Assembly: GCA_902729315.2 (NCBI GenBank)
Contig: LR746272.1
Coordinates: forward strand, 7,590,827-7,654,826
DNA from: Spirodela intermedia
Lineage: Eukaryota; Streptophyta; Magnoliopsida; Alismatales; Araceae
Reading direction: 5' to 3'
DNA: 64,000 nucleotides
The translations under genes were made by a program, and so were the position numbers. Positions 27,360 to 47,110 of this stretch are shown in pieces; the first letter of the stretch is position 1, and each line of letters opens with the position of its first letter. Below the pieces are notes generated by a model. The model saw only the letters and a list, made by a program, of their open reading frames with translations, was not told the DNA's origin and did not search any database.

Positions 27360-27420
27360 CCTCTCGGAGGGCGCAGCCGCCGGGGGCCATCTCGCCACTC
27401 GTCTTCTTCCATCTGTGTCC
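26934..27420. promoter_or_regulatory. Shared divergent promoter of PP2C and bL17m
   Basis: Only 487 bp separate the two start codons. Four CACGTG/ACGTGT-type cores are visible: CCACGTGT (27091), the 14-bp palindrome GTGACACGTGTCAC (27189-27202), CCACGTGG (27210-27217) and GACACGTGTC (27224-27233). Such G-box/ABRE words are bound by bZIP and bHLH factors in plants. GGGCC words of the site II kind occur near 27103 and 27144, and GCCCTAACCC near 27276. The motifs are seen; use in either direction is inferred. Confidence 0.6.
27295..27358. repeat. CT microsatellite in the bL17m 5' leader
   Basis: A nearly pure CT run of about 64 bp, with a few CC interruptions at its left side, ends about 60 nt before the L17 ATG. 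Pyrimidine-rich leaders are common in plant housekeeping genes; this one is long enough to vary in length between individuals. Confidence 0.9.
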
Positions 27421-30362
27421 ATGACGAAGTTCCGGAAGCTCGGTCGCCCTGCGGCCCATCGAGTGTCCATGCTCAAGTGAGTTCCCATCTTCTTCTTCTT
27501 CCCTGACTCCTTTTCGCTTTTGATCATTTCCTTATCGTTTTATTTTATTTTCAGAACGCTGGTGTCTCAGTTGGTGAAGCACGAGCGGATAGAGACCACC
27601 GTTGCCAAGGTTTCTCCTCCTATTCTACGGACGCTACATTTTTTCTCACACGTATGAGTTTTGCCATTCCATTGCGTGAACCATATTCTTCCCTGTTTAT
27701 TTGTTCTCAGGCCAAAGAAGTTCGTCGGGTTGCCGATAGAATGGTTCAGCTCGGCAAAGAGGTATGCACGAACGTTGTGGGCTTAGCACTCATGGTCTGT
27801 GGAATGGCCAGTCATTTCTTTTTACCCTGGACTAGATTCGAGCTGATCACGGAGAATAATTCCTCGGTCTCACTCTATCGTTCACTCGCACATTTTTGTT
27901 TACAGTAGTCGACATACTGTCCAGCAAATAGATCAAGAGATGGCGTCGTTCGATTAGTATAGATCAGAAAATAGTCCATTGTTTTTATGAGACCTGGATA
28001 ACATGTGAGCTAGAGCTCTGTGTTACACATCTGATGAATAAAGGTCAAATAATGAATCTCATGGAGAACAACGCGTTAAATATCGACGGTGCCCAGAGAT
28101 GGAAAAAATGCGGGAAATTCTTTACTTTGACTAAGTTTGCTTCCTTTTATTTTATTGATTGGTATGCGTTATGATGAGGTTTTCCTCCACGTTTTTTTTT
28201 CTGTTCCTCGTTTCTTGTGGTCCGTCCTGTTCTACATCAAGATCTCTAGGAGCAATCCTTGTAGATGGGGAGAGATCCGGCCCACTTCTGGGTTCTCGGG
28301 AAGGCCATTCGTGTTAACTGACATCCAAGTTACGTCTCTGTTGATCAAAACCTTCATTACATTAGGTATTTCAGAATCAATTCCCTAATCGGTTAACATG
28401 ACAAAGTACTCTAATTCTGATAGGAAAACTACATTCAGTTCTGTGTCTTTTTTTGGGATAGTTGGCAAAAATATACACAGTCTAACGTCACTGGGTTCTT
28501 GTTTTGACAACAGCATGTCCGGTTGTTGAATCAATAACAATATTATTATTGCTGAATAGTATATCCTTTTACCATTATTCTTTTATTGATTTATGATTTG
28601 ATGTTGTCCTGACTTTCGCTCTGTCAGATCTTAAAGTCTAATCGTTTTTGGACATGGGCTCTTATTTAGTTATCCAACGCCTATTCTTTTGAGACATGCT
28701 AATTAGATTTCAAAGTTCCCTCATATGCTTCTATGGAACTGTTGTCATTTCTTTTCCTTTCTGTCAAATGGACCTTAATCTTTACCAAGGAGTGAAGAAT
28801 GAGACTCTTAAAAGTAAATTAGACGTGGAAAGGATGTGAGATATCTGTGCCCACTTTTCTCTCTTGAACAGGCGACTATCAACTATGGTGGGTAGTAATG
28901 TCATTTTATCCACTATGGTGGGATAACCTTTATCCCTTAATGCATTTACGGCGTTCTCATGATTTTCTGTGGGTTTGAGTCATTATGTTACTAATTTCAC
29001 CAGAGAATGTGAACAGAGAAATTTGAGATAACCCCTACATGTTATTCTGGTAATTCCAGTCCCACATTGAGGAGGCATGATGTTCATATACACCAGTTAG
29101 GAGTTTTTCAATACAGAACAATACGCCTGTGGCTGATTCACTAATGCAGTAGATTCTACGACTATGCTTTTTGAGCAGTTCTATGCTTTTTAATTTTGTA
29201 GAATAGAACATGGTCCAGGACTCTTAAGGTCACATGTCAAAGCCCATGTATCAGGCCCTAGATGAAAAGGCATGAGAAATCTAGTACCAGTTTAACATCT
29301 TCACCAGAGCATATGAGGCTTGTAATCGGTAGATGGACCTGTTGACTCGAGCCCTATTGAGTTGGATGCCTCAACAGCGTTAATATAGTAAAATGTGTTG
29401 TATTGTGGTTAGGGTAGTTTCGGTAGTCATGATGGACGATTTGCATGGTTCTCTGGCTGGCACCCTGGCTTCCATGCTGCTAAAAAGAAACACCGGATCT
29501 GAAGTAACTGTTTTTTTTTTTTTTTGGGTAATTATTTGGTAAGGATTTGTTACAATTATGTGAAACATTTCAGATCATTCAAAAAATCACTTGAAAAATG
29601 TAATAATTTTTATCACCCCAATGGGACCACTGCAAATGGCCTCTCCAGTACCTTTGAGTGCCTTCTGACTTCTTTCTCCTGCCAACATTCAAGTAACACA
29701 TGCTTTTTAATGTGAATTAATTCGAAGTTTTTTTTTTTTCTTGGTCAGTAAAATGTGTATTCTTACTCTTTCCATTTAATTTTCATACCTTGGTCATTTT
29801 ACTTCCGGAAATTCGGCCATTTATTCCATGCTAAGCAGTGTTCGTCGTGTTCCAGGGTACGCTTGCAGCTGCCCAGCAGGCTTCTGCTTTCGTACGTGGT
29901 GACGATGTTATGCACAAGTTGTTCACAGAGTTGGCATACCGCTACAAGTAACCCTGCCAATTCACTGAGCTCTGCCCATCTTGCTGATTAAAGATCATCT
30001 CCAGAGGCATAATGGATGCATTATATTTACAGGGAAAGGGCAGGGGGTTACACCCGGCTCCTTCGGACCCGCATACGGATGGGAGATGCTGCACCTATGG
30101 CCTACATCGAGTAATATTCTCCCCTAAAATCCTTCAAATCGATTCCCTCTTTCAGAAGCTCAAGTGAGATTCCACCCGTTCACAGCATTTGATTCATGTT
30201 GGCCGTGATATTCTTCCTGGTAGATTTGTTGACCGGGAGAACGAGCTTCGAGAGGCAAAGCCTCCAGCACCACAACCCCTTCAGAGACCCTCAACGGATC
30301 CATGGGCGAGGTCAAGAGCAAGCCAGCAGTGGGCTCCTCCCAAGGAGGACACAGAGACTTGA
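27421..30362 (+). CDS. MRPL17: Mitochondrial large-subunit ribosomal protein bL17m
   Basis: Component of the mitochondrial 50S subunit near the exit tunnel. Exons 27421-27476, 27555-27609, 27711-27761, 29856-29947, 30033-30110 and 30224-30362 join in frame to 156 residues. Bacterial L17 hallmarks are in order: [78 protein letters not shown]. The C-terminal tail after residue ~120 ([20 protein letters not shown]) is typical of plant mitochondrial forms and absent from bacteria. No cleavable presequence is evident, as in other plant homologues. The third intron (27762-29855) is 2.1 kb. It shares its promoter with the PP2C. Mitochondrial rather than plastid location follows from the resemblance to the plant mitochondrial L17 family. 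Confidence 0.96.
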
Positions 30363-31937
30363 CGATACTCGTTGCCGATGGTCAAATTGTTTCAGGCTTT
30401 TTCCACACCAGATTCCGAACTTTTCAAGTCAACGAAGATGGTTTTCTATTAATATCAGTCTTCAAGCCCATCTGGAGCAGGTAGGGCCCGCTCTCTTCCC
30501 CCCTTCTGGGTATTGGTTGACTCCGTTTCAAGATTCATGGGTTTCTGGGGGAATCCAGGTTCATATATTCTGACCACGGACTTCCCTCTGAGTAGATGAT
30601 TCCAATAATGTGCCTTACATGCAGAGGAAACACTAGTGATTGAGAAAATACGGCTCTGATTAAATATTTTTCTGCCCGAGGAGTGATTTTATTTAACATA
30701 AATCATGTAAAATAAATTAGTTGTTTGAGATAATATGGCTCTGATTAAAGATTTTTCTGCCCGAGAGTGATTTTTATTAATAGAAATTATGTAAAATAAA
30801 TTAGTTGTTTGAGAAAATATGGCTCTGATTAAAGGTTTTCCACCCAAGAGTGAGTTTATTTAATATAAATAATTTTAAATAAGTTATTTATTTGATCGGT
30901 TGGCTTCTATGACGAAGCTATTGGTTCCCTCTCTGTGAAATATATTATGGGATTATTTTATTTTTCGTTTTTATATTTCTAATTATGTATTTTTCGTTTG
31001 AGAACACCAGGAGGCCGTCAAGTTTTTAAAGCCCTGCCAAGCCCAAAAAGGGCCTTTTTTTCCTCTGTGGGCCGACTTTTGGCCCAAAATAGGAAAAAAA
31101 TAGGGGCTCCGATTTTAATTAAAAAAGGCGTAAAAATGCCTCGATTATAAATTACAATTATATATTATTTTAAAATTATTGGAAAAATGTTGCTGCAAGA
31201 AGCTGGTGACCAACCCAGGGATCCCCCCTAACCTACACTTTCACATTTCAGAAAATCATTAAAAAGGGTTATTATTATTATTTTGTTAATTAATCGAATT
31301 GGTGCGATAAATTGTGCATGATCGCAAGTAAATATAATAATGTTTTTAATTAATAAAAAAGACAGAAAATGCGTTGCGTGTGTTAAAATAAATCATTTGA
31401 ACAGGAGGGTTAAAATTAGTCTGGAGAAAATAGCGGCAAATTATGACGCAATTAATGGGTTGAATTAACATCAAATTAAAAAACGTGGAAAATGTGTTGT
31501 TGTCAGTGAACTACGATTAGGGCGCTCTGACAACCCTGGGGAGCACCGGAACGGGACGTCACTACCATCCTCGAGGAGCCCTAGCCGTGGAAAAACCCTA
31601 ACGTGGGGAGGATTCAGTTCAACAAGCAGGGCGATGGAGGCCTGAGCTCGCCGCGGGGCGGGCCATTCTCGTAATTTTCATGGAGGCAACGGCGTTTTCG
31701 CCATAAATTCCCCTCCCTCATGCTGCGCAGGTAGACGTTGAAAGGGGGAGACCAGCCACAGAACCCAAACCCTAATTCCCAGCGATCGCTGCTGTTGCCC
31801 CCGTCTAAGATTCGAGGATCTGCTTCGAGTGGAAGGAGGGATGCTCCGGGGACATTGAGTTCTTCAGTGCTCCTCTCTGGTCCCTCCCCTCCAGTTCGCC
31901 GTCGTCGCCTCCTGGCCGGGTTTCGCGCAGGATAACC
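30363..31937. other. Intergenic region between bL17m and the PKHD gene
   Basis: Holds the L17 3' UTR, a three-copy ~85-bp tandem repeat (30640-30893), then AT-rich DNA to 31.5 kb. A GC-rich promoter/leader zone of the next gene follows from 31.5 kb, with telo-box-like AAACCCTAAC near 31594 and AAACCCTAAT near 31766. No gene seen. Confidence 0.6.
30640..30893. repeat. Three-copy ~85-bp tandem repeat
   Basis: Units start with TTGAGAAAATATGGCTCTGA-like sequence at 30640, 30725 and 30809, giving periods of 85 and 84. Each continues through a TTTTCTGCCCGAGAGTGA-type core and an AT-rich tail ending AAATTAGTTG. The third copy is the most diverged (CCACCCAAGAGTGAG). The array lies just behind the L17 3' end. 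Confidence 0.9.
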
Positions 31938-34900
31938 ATGTCCTACGATGGAGCCGTGGAGAAGAGGGAGGATCCACCGCAGCCGCCGGCGGGGAACGGG
32001 GGCGGGACCGGGAATGGAATGGTGATGGCGTCGGCGCCGGGGGCCGGCACTGGGGGGAGACCGTCGTCGTACGGGGACCGACGGTTGCGGCTGAATCCGA
32101 ACAAGGATCACAAACCGGAGCGCTACGACGACGTGCAGACGGAATTTGACCCCTCCATCTTCAGCTCCCTCGAGCGGCACCTCCCTCCCAGCATGTTGGA
32201 GGTCCCTCGCGATGCCAAGATCCAGTTCATGAAGGAGATCCTCGCCAGGTACCTTCCCGAAGGCGAGCGCACACGGGTGAGCCACCTTCCCGATCTCTTC
32301 AACCAATCTCCCTCCGTTGATTTTGTCGTCGGATGTGAAAATTCGGTACTCCTCTCCTCTCTACGGCTGTTTTCTCTCCAGTCCATCAGATGCCAGAGAT
32401 CACGGCCTACCAGGGAATTGTGAAATGACGGAATAGCCCTCGATACCCCAAATCTCACTTGCTGGGCCCTTCAGCTGGGTGGGTGCTTGTCGTCAAAGTA
32501 TCAAGTGCTCCGCGTTTAACACAATTCGGATCCCGGTGATCGAAAGCGAGACGCGAACTCATGGAGACGATCTTTTATGGTTAAGGTCTGCTGATTTCAC
32601 GGTCAAAAGTTGAGCCTACCTCGTTTGGCCTGCTTTTCCCTGATGATATTTTGAACGGGTCAGATGGCAGTTTATCGACTGCCTGTCTGATGCGGAAAGC
32701 TGGTGGTTTCGGAGATTTGATCCAATCTTCACATGCAGGTGGAGGGTAACCTTTTTATTTGAAAAAGGTGTTGGGAAGATAGCCTGAATGATGGTAATCG
32801 TGGGCATTCAGCAAACTGAGAATTATTGCTGGCAAAAAGTGGTGAGAACGGCTATATTGTAAATCAAAGTCGTTATTGAAAATGCTTTAATGAGATATGG
32901 GCTGTGAGATGTGACAGGGAATCTGGGAATGGTAAGCCGAATCTCATGCGTACAAGTGAGTAAATGTACTCTAGATTACTCAGCCTAGGGAACATTGACA
33001 GGCTGGCTGCGATAGTACTGACAAGTTTGAAGAGGAAGAAGGCTTGACCTTTTTTTCTGCAAAAAAATAAACTAATTTATATGTTTGCTCATTCGGTGGT
33101 GGATTTTTTGGAAAGTGATATCCGAGAATGTGAGCATAGATGGGACAGCGATGCCATGAAAATTAACTAGAACATTGAACTGCCTTTGGGGTAAGATTCC
33201 CCAAAATGATATCCGAAAGATGCTCAATAAGCACAAACCGAAGATGATATGAGGTAGATAAGGATGTGCATATGATTATATCATACTTGAGAATGTTCAA
33301 TGACAGCATGGAGAATTATCCTATAAGAGGATTGTAACTTTTGGGCGAGGGAATTTCAGATACCATAAGGTAGCATGCTTAGGTGTTTTATGTGAGCAAG
33401 CACATTATTTCTCTCCTCATTATTATCTCCTTTATATCCAGTTTTGGTAATTCATCTTGGGCCTAATTATATAATGGTACATTCTCTGTTCCTCTTTAAT
33501 AACCTTTGAAACTTTCATGATATATAGATAATATGGATAAATATATAGATAGATAAGGGGAGGGAGAGAGAGAGAGAGGGTATGAACTTCTGATGTGAAG
33601 TTTCAAGGATTACAAACTCTCTTGGAGGCTTGTGCTATGATTTTATATTACTCTTTAATATTAAGCTACCTTGTTTTTCGATGTTGTGAATTTGCTTTGT
33701 TCTTTTCCCAAATTAAGCCCAAAAAATTTTGCAACTACGCTTTTTTTCATGTGATTAATGCTGTAATTACACTCTCTAGCCTAGTTTCTGGTTGCCTTTG
33801 TGATGGGTATCTTTTTATCATATCCATTACGAATCCAGATTGATAACGTGATATTATCCTCTTGTATACGCTAGATGTGTTTTTGCTGGTTTTTATAATT
33901 CTATGCACATTTCTAATTTGTCTTCCTGGAACATTTTTGTCCGATATTTATATAATATTCTTAAATTTATGAGGACATATTTTCGCGTAACAGTTATCTT
34001 TTCATGTGCGAAACTTTCTCTGAGTGAAATGAAGACTCATTGTCTTTCCTTGTGTTTCAGGTTCAGAAGCATAGGGAGTACAGAAACAGAATATTGACCG
34101 CATATCAGGTGTGTATTTGCTTCCTCAAGGTTTTGCAAATTTTGGTGTGGAAGAGAGGGGTTTATAAGAGTTCACTGAAGAGGATGTAAAAACCTAATTC
34201 TTCCAAACGATTATGTAGTACTCTCTACTTCCAAGTTTTTTTTTTTGTCTCGGCTAGTGTAAATGTTACACTATTTTGATAATTCTGTCACCAGGGACTG
34301 GATGAAAAGGCTATAATTGTCTTTCAGTCTGGCCAAAAGTGCTCTGCATACAGTTATAGGCTTGGGAAGTCAGGCGGAAAAAACATTATGAATCGGTAAA
34401 AAGGGCACCACCTTACACTGATTATCCGTTTAGTGAAAGATTGATGTCGGAGTGTGTGTGAGATTGCCTTGTGTCCAGATCGTACCTCTCGTCTTAGTTC
34501 TGCCAAGTTCAATTACAGAGTCACTAGATTCTTAGTGTGGAAGACGATCATGTTTGGCAATTTCGTTGACAAAGTTGCTTGATGTAATCGTTTTTGTTCT
34601 GGCTCATTAGTTTTTCTGCTGCATCATATTTCACTTCCATCCGATTAATATACCATTTCTCAGTAAACCAATATCCTCTCATGTTGACACTTGGCCTAAC
34701 GATTACTGGAAACCTGCTCGTTCAATCTTACTAGATAACCATGATCTCGATGGACTTAAAGCGTTACTTTCCATTTCATCATGGTATTTAAATCATGATA
34801 ATGGAAAGATCATTGTGGTAGTTTTATCTAAAGACCATGATTTATGTGCAATTTTTCGTTCTAGCGACAGTTTTAACCATGCAATCTACGGTTTTAAATA

Positions 34901-37466
34901 ATTCCACGCTGCATCTAGCATGATGTTCATAGTCCAACCAGATTTATTCTTTCCTTTCATTTTCTAAAAGGAAGTTCACGGATTGTCACAACTTGAAAAT
35001 TGTATTCTACTTTTAACACTCTATGTTATCTCGAGAATCATGTAACTGTTTGGTTAATTTAGTCATTCTTTAGCTGAAGGTATGCCTATCTGAGAATTTA
35101 AAGTCCAAAAGTGGGTGCTGTCTATGTTACCTATGGATACAAAATTATTGTACCATGCTATTTATCATTTGTTTCTTTTCAATGTACAGTTTTCCCTACG
35201 GGTACCAGATGATTTGTAACTCGTTATTTGTCCCTTTGTTACTTATCCTATTACAGCCTCTACATGAAGAGCTCTACAACAGTCATCCTTCTGCTTTCTT
35301 GGTTCCATCTTTTATCAAAGCAGTCAGTGAGAAGACAGAAGAAAGCCTGAGGAGCATAATGTCTGAGCCTTCTCCTGGGGTATATATATTTTCTATGCTT
35401 CAACCGAGGTTCTGTGAACTACTTCTTTCTGAGGTATTAATCCCATCCTGTTTGATTGTATTCTAAAAAAAAAAATTATAAATCATGTTGCCCATGGATG
35501 ATGCGAGTCTGTAGGTTTTGTTTATATTATTTTTTAGTGAATGATTGGTTCATCGACAATTTAGGTTGAAAATTTTGAAAGATGGGTACGGGAAGTGAAA
35601 TTCAAGATCATGCGGCCAAACACGATGAATAAATATGGTGCTGTTCTCGATGATTTTGGTCTGGAGAAAATGCTTGACAAACTCATGGAGGAATTCATAT
35701 GTCCCATATCTAGAGGTGAGAAAGTAAGCGTGATTCAATGCTATATCTTGTAGTTGCTGATCTCAACTAGCTCGGTTATTTCCCAATTTTTTATGTATTC
35801 AATTTCTGCGTGCAGTGTTTTTTTCTGCAGTTGGTGGATCATCACTGGACTCGCATCATGGCTTCGTTGTAGAATACGGAAAAGACAAGGATATCGATTT
35901 GGGTAGGTGTTCCCTTAGTCAGTTTGCTGCCATTTTCACGCTGACCATGCCATTAGCTTGAACACATAACCAAAGCTGGAATCAATTTACATGTCAGTAG
36001 TTTCTACGAAAAAAAATAATTAATTTCACTAATCATTTGACACTGAAAAAAGTCAACCAACGCTCAATGGATGAGATGTTCCGGTGTTATCTGGTATAAC
36101 AGCACCAATATTTCTTCATGTGAAGTATCCCATTTCTTATATCTACCATTAATGGTGATGAGGGTATGGCAGTAGCAGACTAATTTGGCAACACAGCATA
36201 TAGCGGCATACAAATTATGGGTTGAAGTAGCTTATCATATCTTTAAATAGTTAAAAAACTTTCCTTTTCGTCTAGCAGAGCTTGAAGAACTTAACATCGT
36301 CTCTTGCCTCTGATTATTATTCCTTTTCGTTATTACTACGCGCATCCTTTTTTTTTTGGTGCACGCTGGTAAAGACACAAATGACTTCCTCTTCGTTTCC
36401 TCTGTTCTTGATGCGCACCCATGACTCTTTCCAGTGTGATGAAGCCATATGTTTTAAATTACTGCAGTCTTTTTATTGCAGGTTTCCACGTAGATGATTC
36501 GGAGGTCACCTTGAATGTGTGCCTGGGCAAGCAGTTTTCAGGGGGCGATTTATATTTTCGAGGCGTCCGATGCGATAAGCATGTAAATGCTGAGAGTCAA
36601 CCAGAGGTTCGCCCCTACCTTTGAGCTGATTGGAAGCAATGCTTTTCATAGTCTCTCACAAACGATATATCTATAAATGGAAGGAAGTATAGACAATATC
36701 CCTGTTGAGCCAATTGGAAGCAATGATTTTCATAGTCTCTCACAACAATATAGCTATAAATGGAAGGAAGTACGGACAATATCCCTGTTGAGCCAATTGG
36801 AAGCAATGCTTTTCATACTCTCACAAACAATATAGCTATAAATGGAAGGAAGTACAGATAATATCCATGTAGATGCTAGAAAATAAACAATAAAAAAGAA
36901 GTATATGGGACCCGTGAATCTCTTCATCAGTCTCTAAGATATGCAGACATTTTCTCTCTCTAGGAAGTCCTGGACTACGCCCACATCCCCGGGCAGGCCG
37001 TGCTTCATAAAGGCCGCCATCGGCATGGGGCTCGTGCCACAACATCTGGGCACAGGATCAACTTGCTTCTGTGGTGCAGAAGGTAATATCCTCTCGTCTC
37101 CTCTCCTCCCTTTTACTTTATTTATCTCATGCTATCTTCAAAGTTCTCTGTGCCTCATGCGATTGAAATCCCTATGGTTCGCCACCACCATGGGCCTCTC
37201 TCTCCTCTTCAGCTCGGTCTTCAGAGAGATGAGGAAGTACCAGAAGGATTTCTCCAGCTGGTGTGGCGAGTGCCAGCGTGAGAAGAAAGACAGGCAGCGC
37301 CAGTCCGTCGCCACCACCAAGCTGGTAATGCTCCCCTTCTCTTGGGTCGTTCTCCTCGTTAGTAGTTACTCTATTTGGCAAGAAATCTGGCCTCGTAGGG
37401 TTCATGAATCTAAGTAGCCAGAGATTGCAGGCGTTTCTCAGGAGAGAAGGAGAATCCACAGCGTAG
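31938..37466 (+). CDS. PKHD-type 2-oxoglutarate/Fe(II) dioxygenase (At1g22950-like)
   Basis: Predicted prolyl-4-hydroxylase-fold oxygenase; the substrate is not established for the plant family. Exons: 31938-32276, 34061-34108, 35257-35433, 35565-35715, 35816-35902, 36482-36606, 36964-37082, 37213-37324 and 37431-37466, giving 397 residues. The first ~50 residues are Gly/Pro-rich, followed by a conserved block (SSYGDRRLRLNPNKDHKPER). The double-stranded beta-helix core shows the iron ligands HVD (H270, D272) and the distal His in RHRHGARATTSGHRI (about H330), with the 2-oxoglutarate Arg about R340. A Cys-containing tail (WCGECQREKKDRQRQ) and LRREGES end the protein. The short last exon is accepted because CTG|GCG keeps the frame into FLRREGESTA-stop. 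The gene looks intact. Confidence 0.94.
34767..34808. repeat. Imperfect hairpin in PKHD intron 2
   Basis: CTTTCCATTTCATCATGGT and its near-complement ATCATGATAATGGAAAG face each other around an AT-rich centre, making an imperfect fold-back of about 42 bp. It is too short and AT-rich to call a microRNA precursor. Confidence 0.35.
36621..36866. repeat. Three-copy ~83-bp tandem repeat in a PKHD intron
   Basis: Units begin TTGAGC at 36621, 36705 and 36788 (periods 84 and 83). Each holds ATTGGAAGCAATGCTTTTCA, a CTCTCACAA word and TATAAATGGAAGGAAGTA. Copies differ at only a few positions, so the triplication is fairly recent. It sits inside the intron between exons 6 and 7 and is not coding. Confidence 0.92.
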
Positions 37467-37667
37467 AGAATAAGGGTTTCAAGTACCTGAAGAAGATGAT
37501 GTGCCCACTGTGCTGTTCTTCTGGCTCTCAGTCGGGCACTTGCTTATTTTGGAAGCTTTCTTCTCCTCCCTCCCCCCCTCTGCCCCTACTGTAAATGCAA
37601 GCCTGTTCATGAGCAGCAGGGCCTAATTCTTCTCCTTCAAGCTCGGTACCAGGTTCAGAGGCCTCCT

Positions 37668-37692
37668 CTCTCTGTCTCTCTCTGTCTCTCTC

Positions 37693-37736
<44 letters not shown>
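37668..37736. repeat. CT microsatellite, PKHD 3' flank
   Basis: About 69 bp of CT repeats with four CTGT interruptions in the left part, roughly 200 nt downstream of the PKHD stop codon and probably within its 3' UTR. Confidence 0.9.
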
Positions 37737-37737
<1 letters not shown>

Positions 37738-38133
37738 TTCAGAGATGAGCTGGCCCGGTGGGCCGAGGGGCAAGGCGGAGAAAATAACATATTTGGAGGT
37801 TAGTTTGCCATCGGAAGTGGCGGGATGAAGATGGGCGCGCCCGGGCATGAGCGCAAATTTTGAAAATGGTGGATCCCACAGCTAAAAGGTGCCGACTGGG
37901 GGGGGTTAGGCTTCAATTCTGGCTCTTGTAAGAAGAATTTTATGATCTGTGATGTCTTGATCAACTCTTATCTGGATGATATTGTGAGAACTATTGGATA
38001 TAGCTGTAATATGCCACAATTATATGGGTATGGGCGGTTTCTACGCCAATATCTTCATTGCAGCTATGCCCAAATTCAATAACAGGAAAAGCTAGTATTA
38101 ATTACCCTTTACCCCCTCCCATCATGGGTACGT

Positions 38134-39055
38134 TTACCATGGCCTCCAAATTCTATTATTTGATAAAGTATATACTAATGTGTACGAAATAAGGACCACA
38201 CCAGACTACACAATGCCTTTGGGTTAAATTTTTTTATCATAATTTAACTTTTAATAAATACCTTTGTACGTAATAATTAATTAATTATCCACCCATTAAT
38301 AGAAAAAATGTAACACTAATATGTTAGCCTATGCTTTCTACTCTAAGACATGTATTTGAGGAATGGGACCTAATACTTTTGATGAATAGTAAGCAATGTT
38401 TGGGTAAGATTGTCTCATAAATCATGCAGAGAAAAACGAATTGCACATCGTTTTATTAGTAAATTATGTATACCCATGACCTCCTTGAGCAATAGATTCT
38501 CACACCAAATTCTATTATTTAAAAATTCTATTATAATGTGAATAAAGTAAGGACCGTACATTATTACACCATGCCTTTAGATTAATAAGTTTTAGGGGGG
38601 AATATTTAATTATCCACCCATTTATTGAAAAAAAAACACAAATATGTTGGCCTATGGTTTCTCCTCTAAGACATGCATTTGAGGAATTGGACCCAATACT
38701 TTAGATGATTATTAGTTTTTGGGTAAGACTGTCTGATAAGCCATGCAGAGAAAAACGAATTACACACTATTTTATTCGTTTAATTAGTAAATTACGTGTA
38801 CCCATGACCTCCTCCAGCAATAGATTCTCACACCAGAATTTATTATTTTAAACTATATATATATATTTAACTATGCGTTCGGATTAATAAGTTTTATTAT
38901 AATTTATTTTAGTGTGGAATAAATCAATATCCACCCATTTATTGGAAAAAAGACATGTATTTGGGGAATTGGACCCAATACTTTAGTTGACTAGCAGTGT
39001 TTGGGTAAGAGGAGGAGGAATTTGATGTTATTTTATTAGTATAATTAGTAAATTA
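38134..39055. repeat. Three-copy ~330-bp tandem repeat upstream of poly(A) polymerase
   Basis: TACC(C)ATGACCTCC-type words recur at 38135, 38471 and 38799, and ATTTGAGGAATTGGACC-type words at 38354, 38677 and 38959. Other shared words in order are TATCCACCCATT, AAGACATG, TTTGGGTAAGA, CAGAGAAAAACGAATT (first two copies) and ATTAGTAAATTA. The third copy has lost about 45 bp. No coding frame is shared, so this looks like a local satellite-type duplication. Confidence 0.9.
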
Positions 39056-39129
39056 GAAGCTGTCTGATTTCAGTGAGGTAGCCTAATAAAGACCGTTTGG
39101 TGGTGAGGAAAGGGCGAGGGGGTTTAGGC

Positions 39130-39137
39130 TATAAATA
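39130..39137 (+). promoter_or_regulatory. TATA box of the poly(A) polymerase gene
   Basis: GGCTATAAATACG sits at the junction between the AT-rich tandem repeat and the GC-rich leader. Transcription would start near 39165. The predicted leader to the ATG is about 750 nt unless spliced. Confidence 0.5.
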
Positions 39138-39918
39138 CGAGTGTTTCGGCTGCTTTGCGGGTGTCGCCCTCGATCTTCCCCGGAGTGGGTGGGGGATCCT
39201 TCACTGCTGGTCGGGGGCTCGATTTCTCGGTTGTCTCAGCCTCCTTCGACCTCTCGCTTGCGCTCCTCGAGTGGGACTCTCGTTTCTGATTGCGTGCAGA
39301 GGGGAAAAACCGCTGCGAATCCCGTGCGATTATCTGAGTGGGGGGAGAGGGGAGATTTAGAGGAAGGGGGCCGGGGTGCGGCGGCAGGAGGAGCATAGGT
39401 GGAGGAAAGGCGCGTCTGTGGTGGTTCACCGGAAGAGGACGTTGCTTCCCGCGCCAGCCCTCGTACGCTGTTTCTAGGTTTCTTGCTTGGTCCCTGCTTC
39501 TCCAGAAGATGAAAATTTGATGTCGTATTGTATTCCGAGTAAGAGGAGAAAGTTATACTTTGACGAGGCGGATCGTGTGTCTTTCATCTCTAATTGAAGC
39601 ATCGGTCTGCTGGAAAGAGCCTGAAAGGATTTGTACCTCTTTTAATGAATTCGAACTGTTGACGCTGGGAAGCACTGTTCCGCTTTCTTTTATCCCCAAT
39701 TTTTATTCTTTTTTCTCACTGCCCCTGAAATTTGTAAATTGTAATATGAATTACTAGAATCCCCAGATCCCGATATTTGGGCTGAAATGGGATGTCACGG
39801 GCCGTTATGCAATTCCTTTTAACATTCTCAAGTAAAATTTAGTTTTATCCATTAGAAACAGAATAAAAGAGGGGACCGGATTATACTGTAACAAAAAATA
39901 ATCCGGTTGGCTTGATCA

Positions 39919-47110
<7,192 letters not shown>

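Larger units (their letters stand above)
37467..39918. other. Intergenic region: PKHD 3' UTR, tandem repeat, poly(A) polymerase promoter and leader
   Basis: From 37467 the PKHD 3' region includes a long CT microsatellite (37668-37736). A three-copy ~330-bp tandem repeat fills 38.13-39.05 kb. A TATA box (TATAAATA) at 39130-39137 is followed by a GC-rich zone to 39.5 kb, which fits the start of the poly(A) polymerase transcript. The 5' leader to the ATG at 39919 is then ~780 nt and may contain an intron. Confidence 0.6.

Noticed and set aside
31614-32306. Minus-strand frame of 230 codons over PKHD exon 1
   Set aside because: Shadow of the PKHD first exon and leader; the plus strand has the conserved protein.
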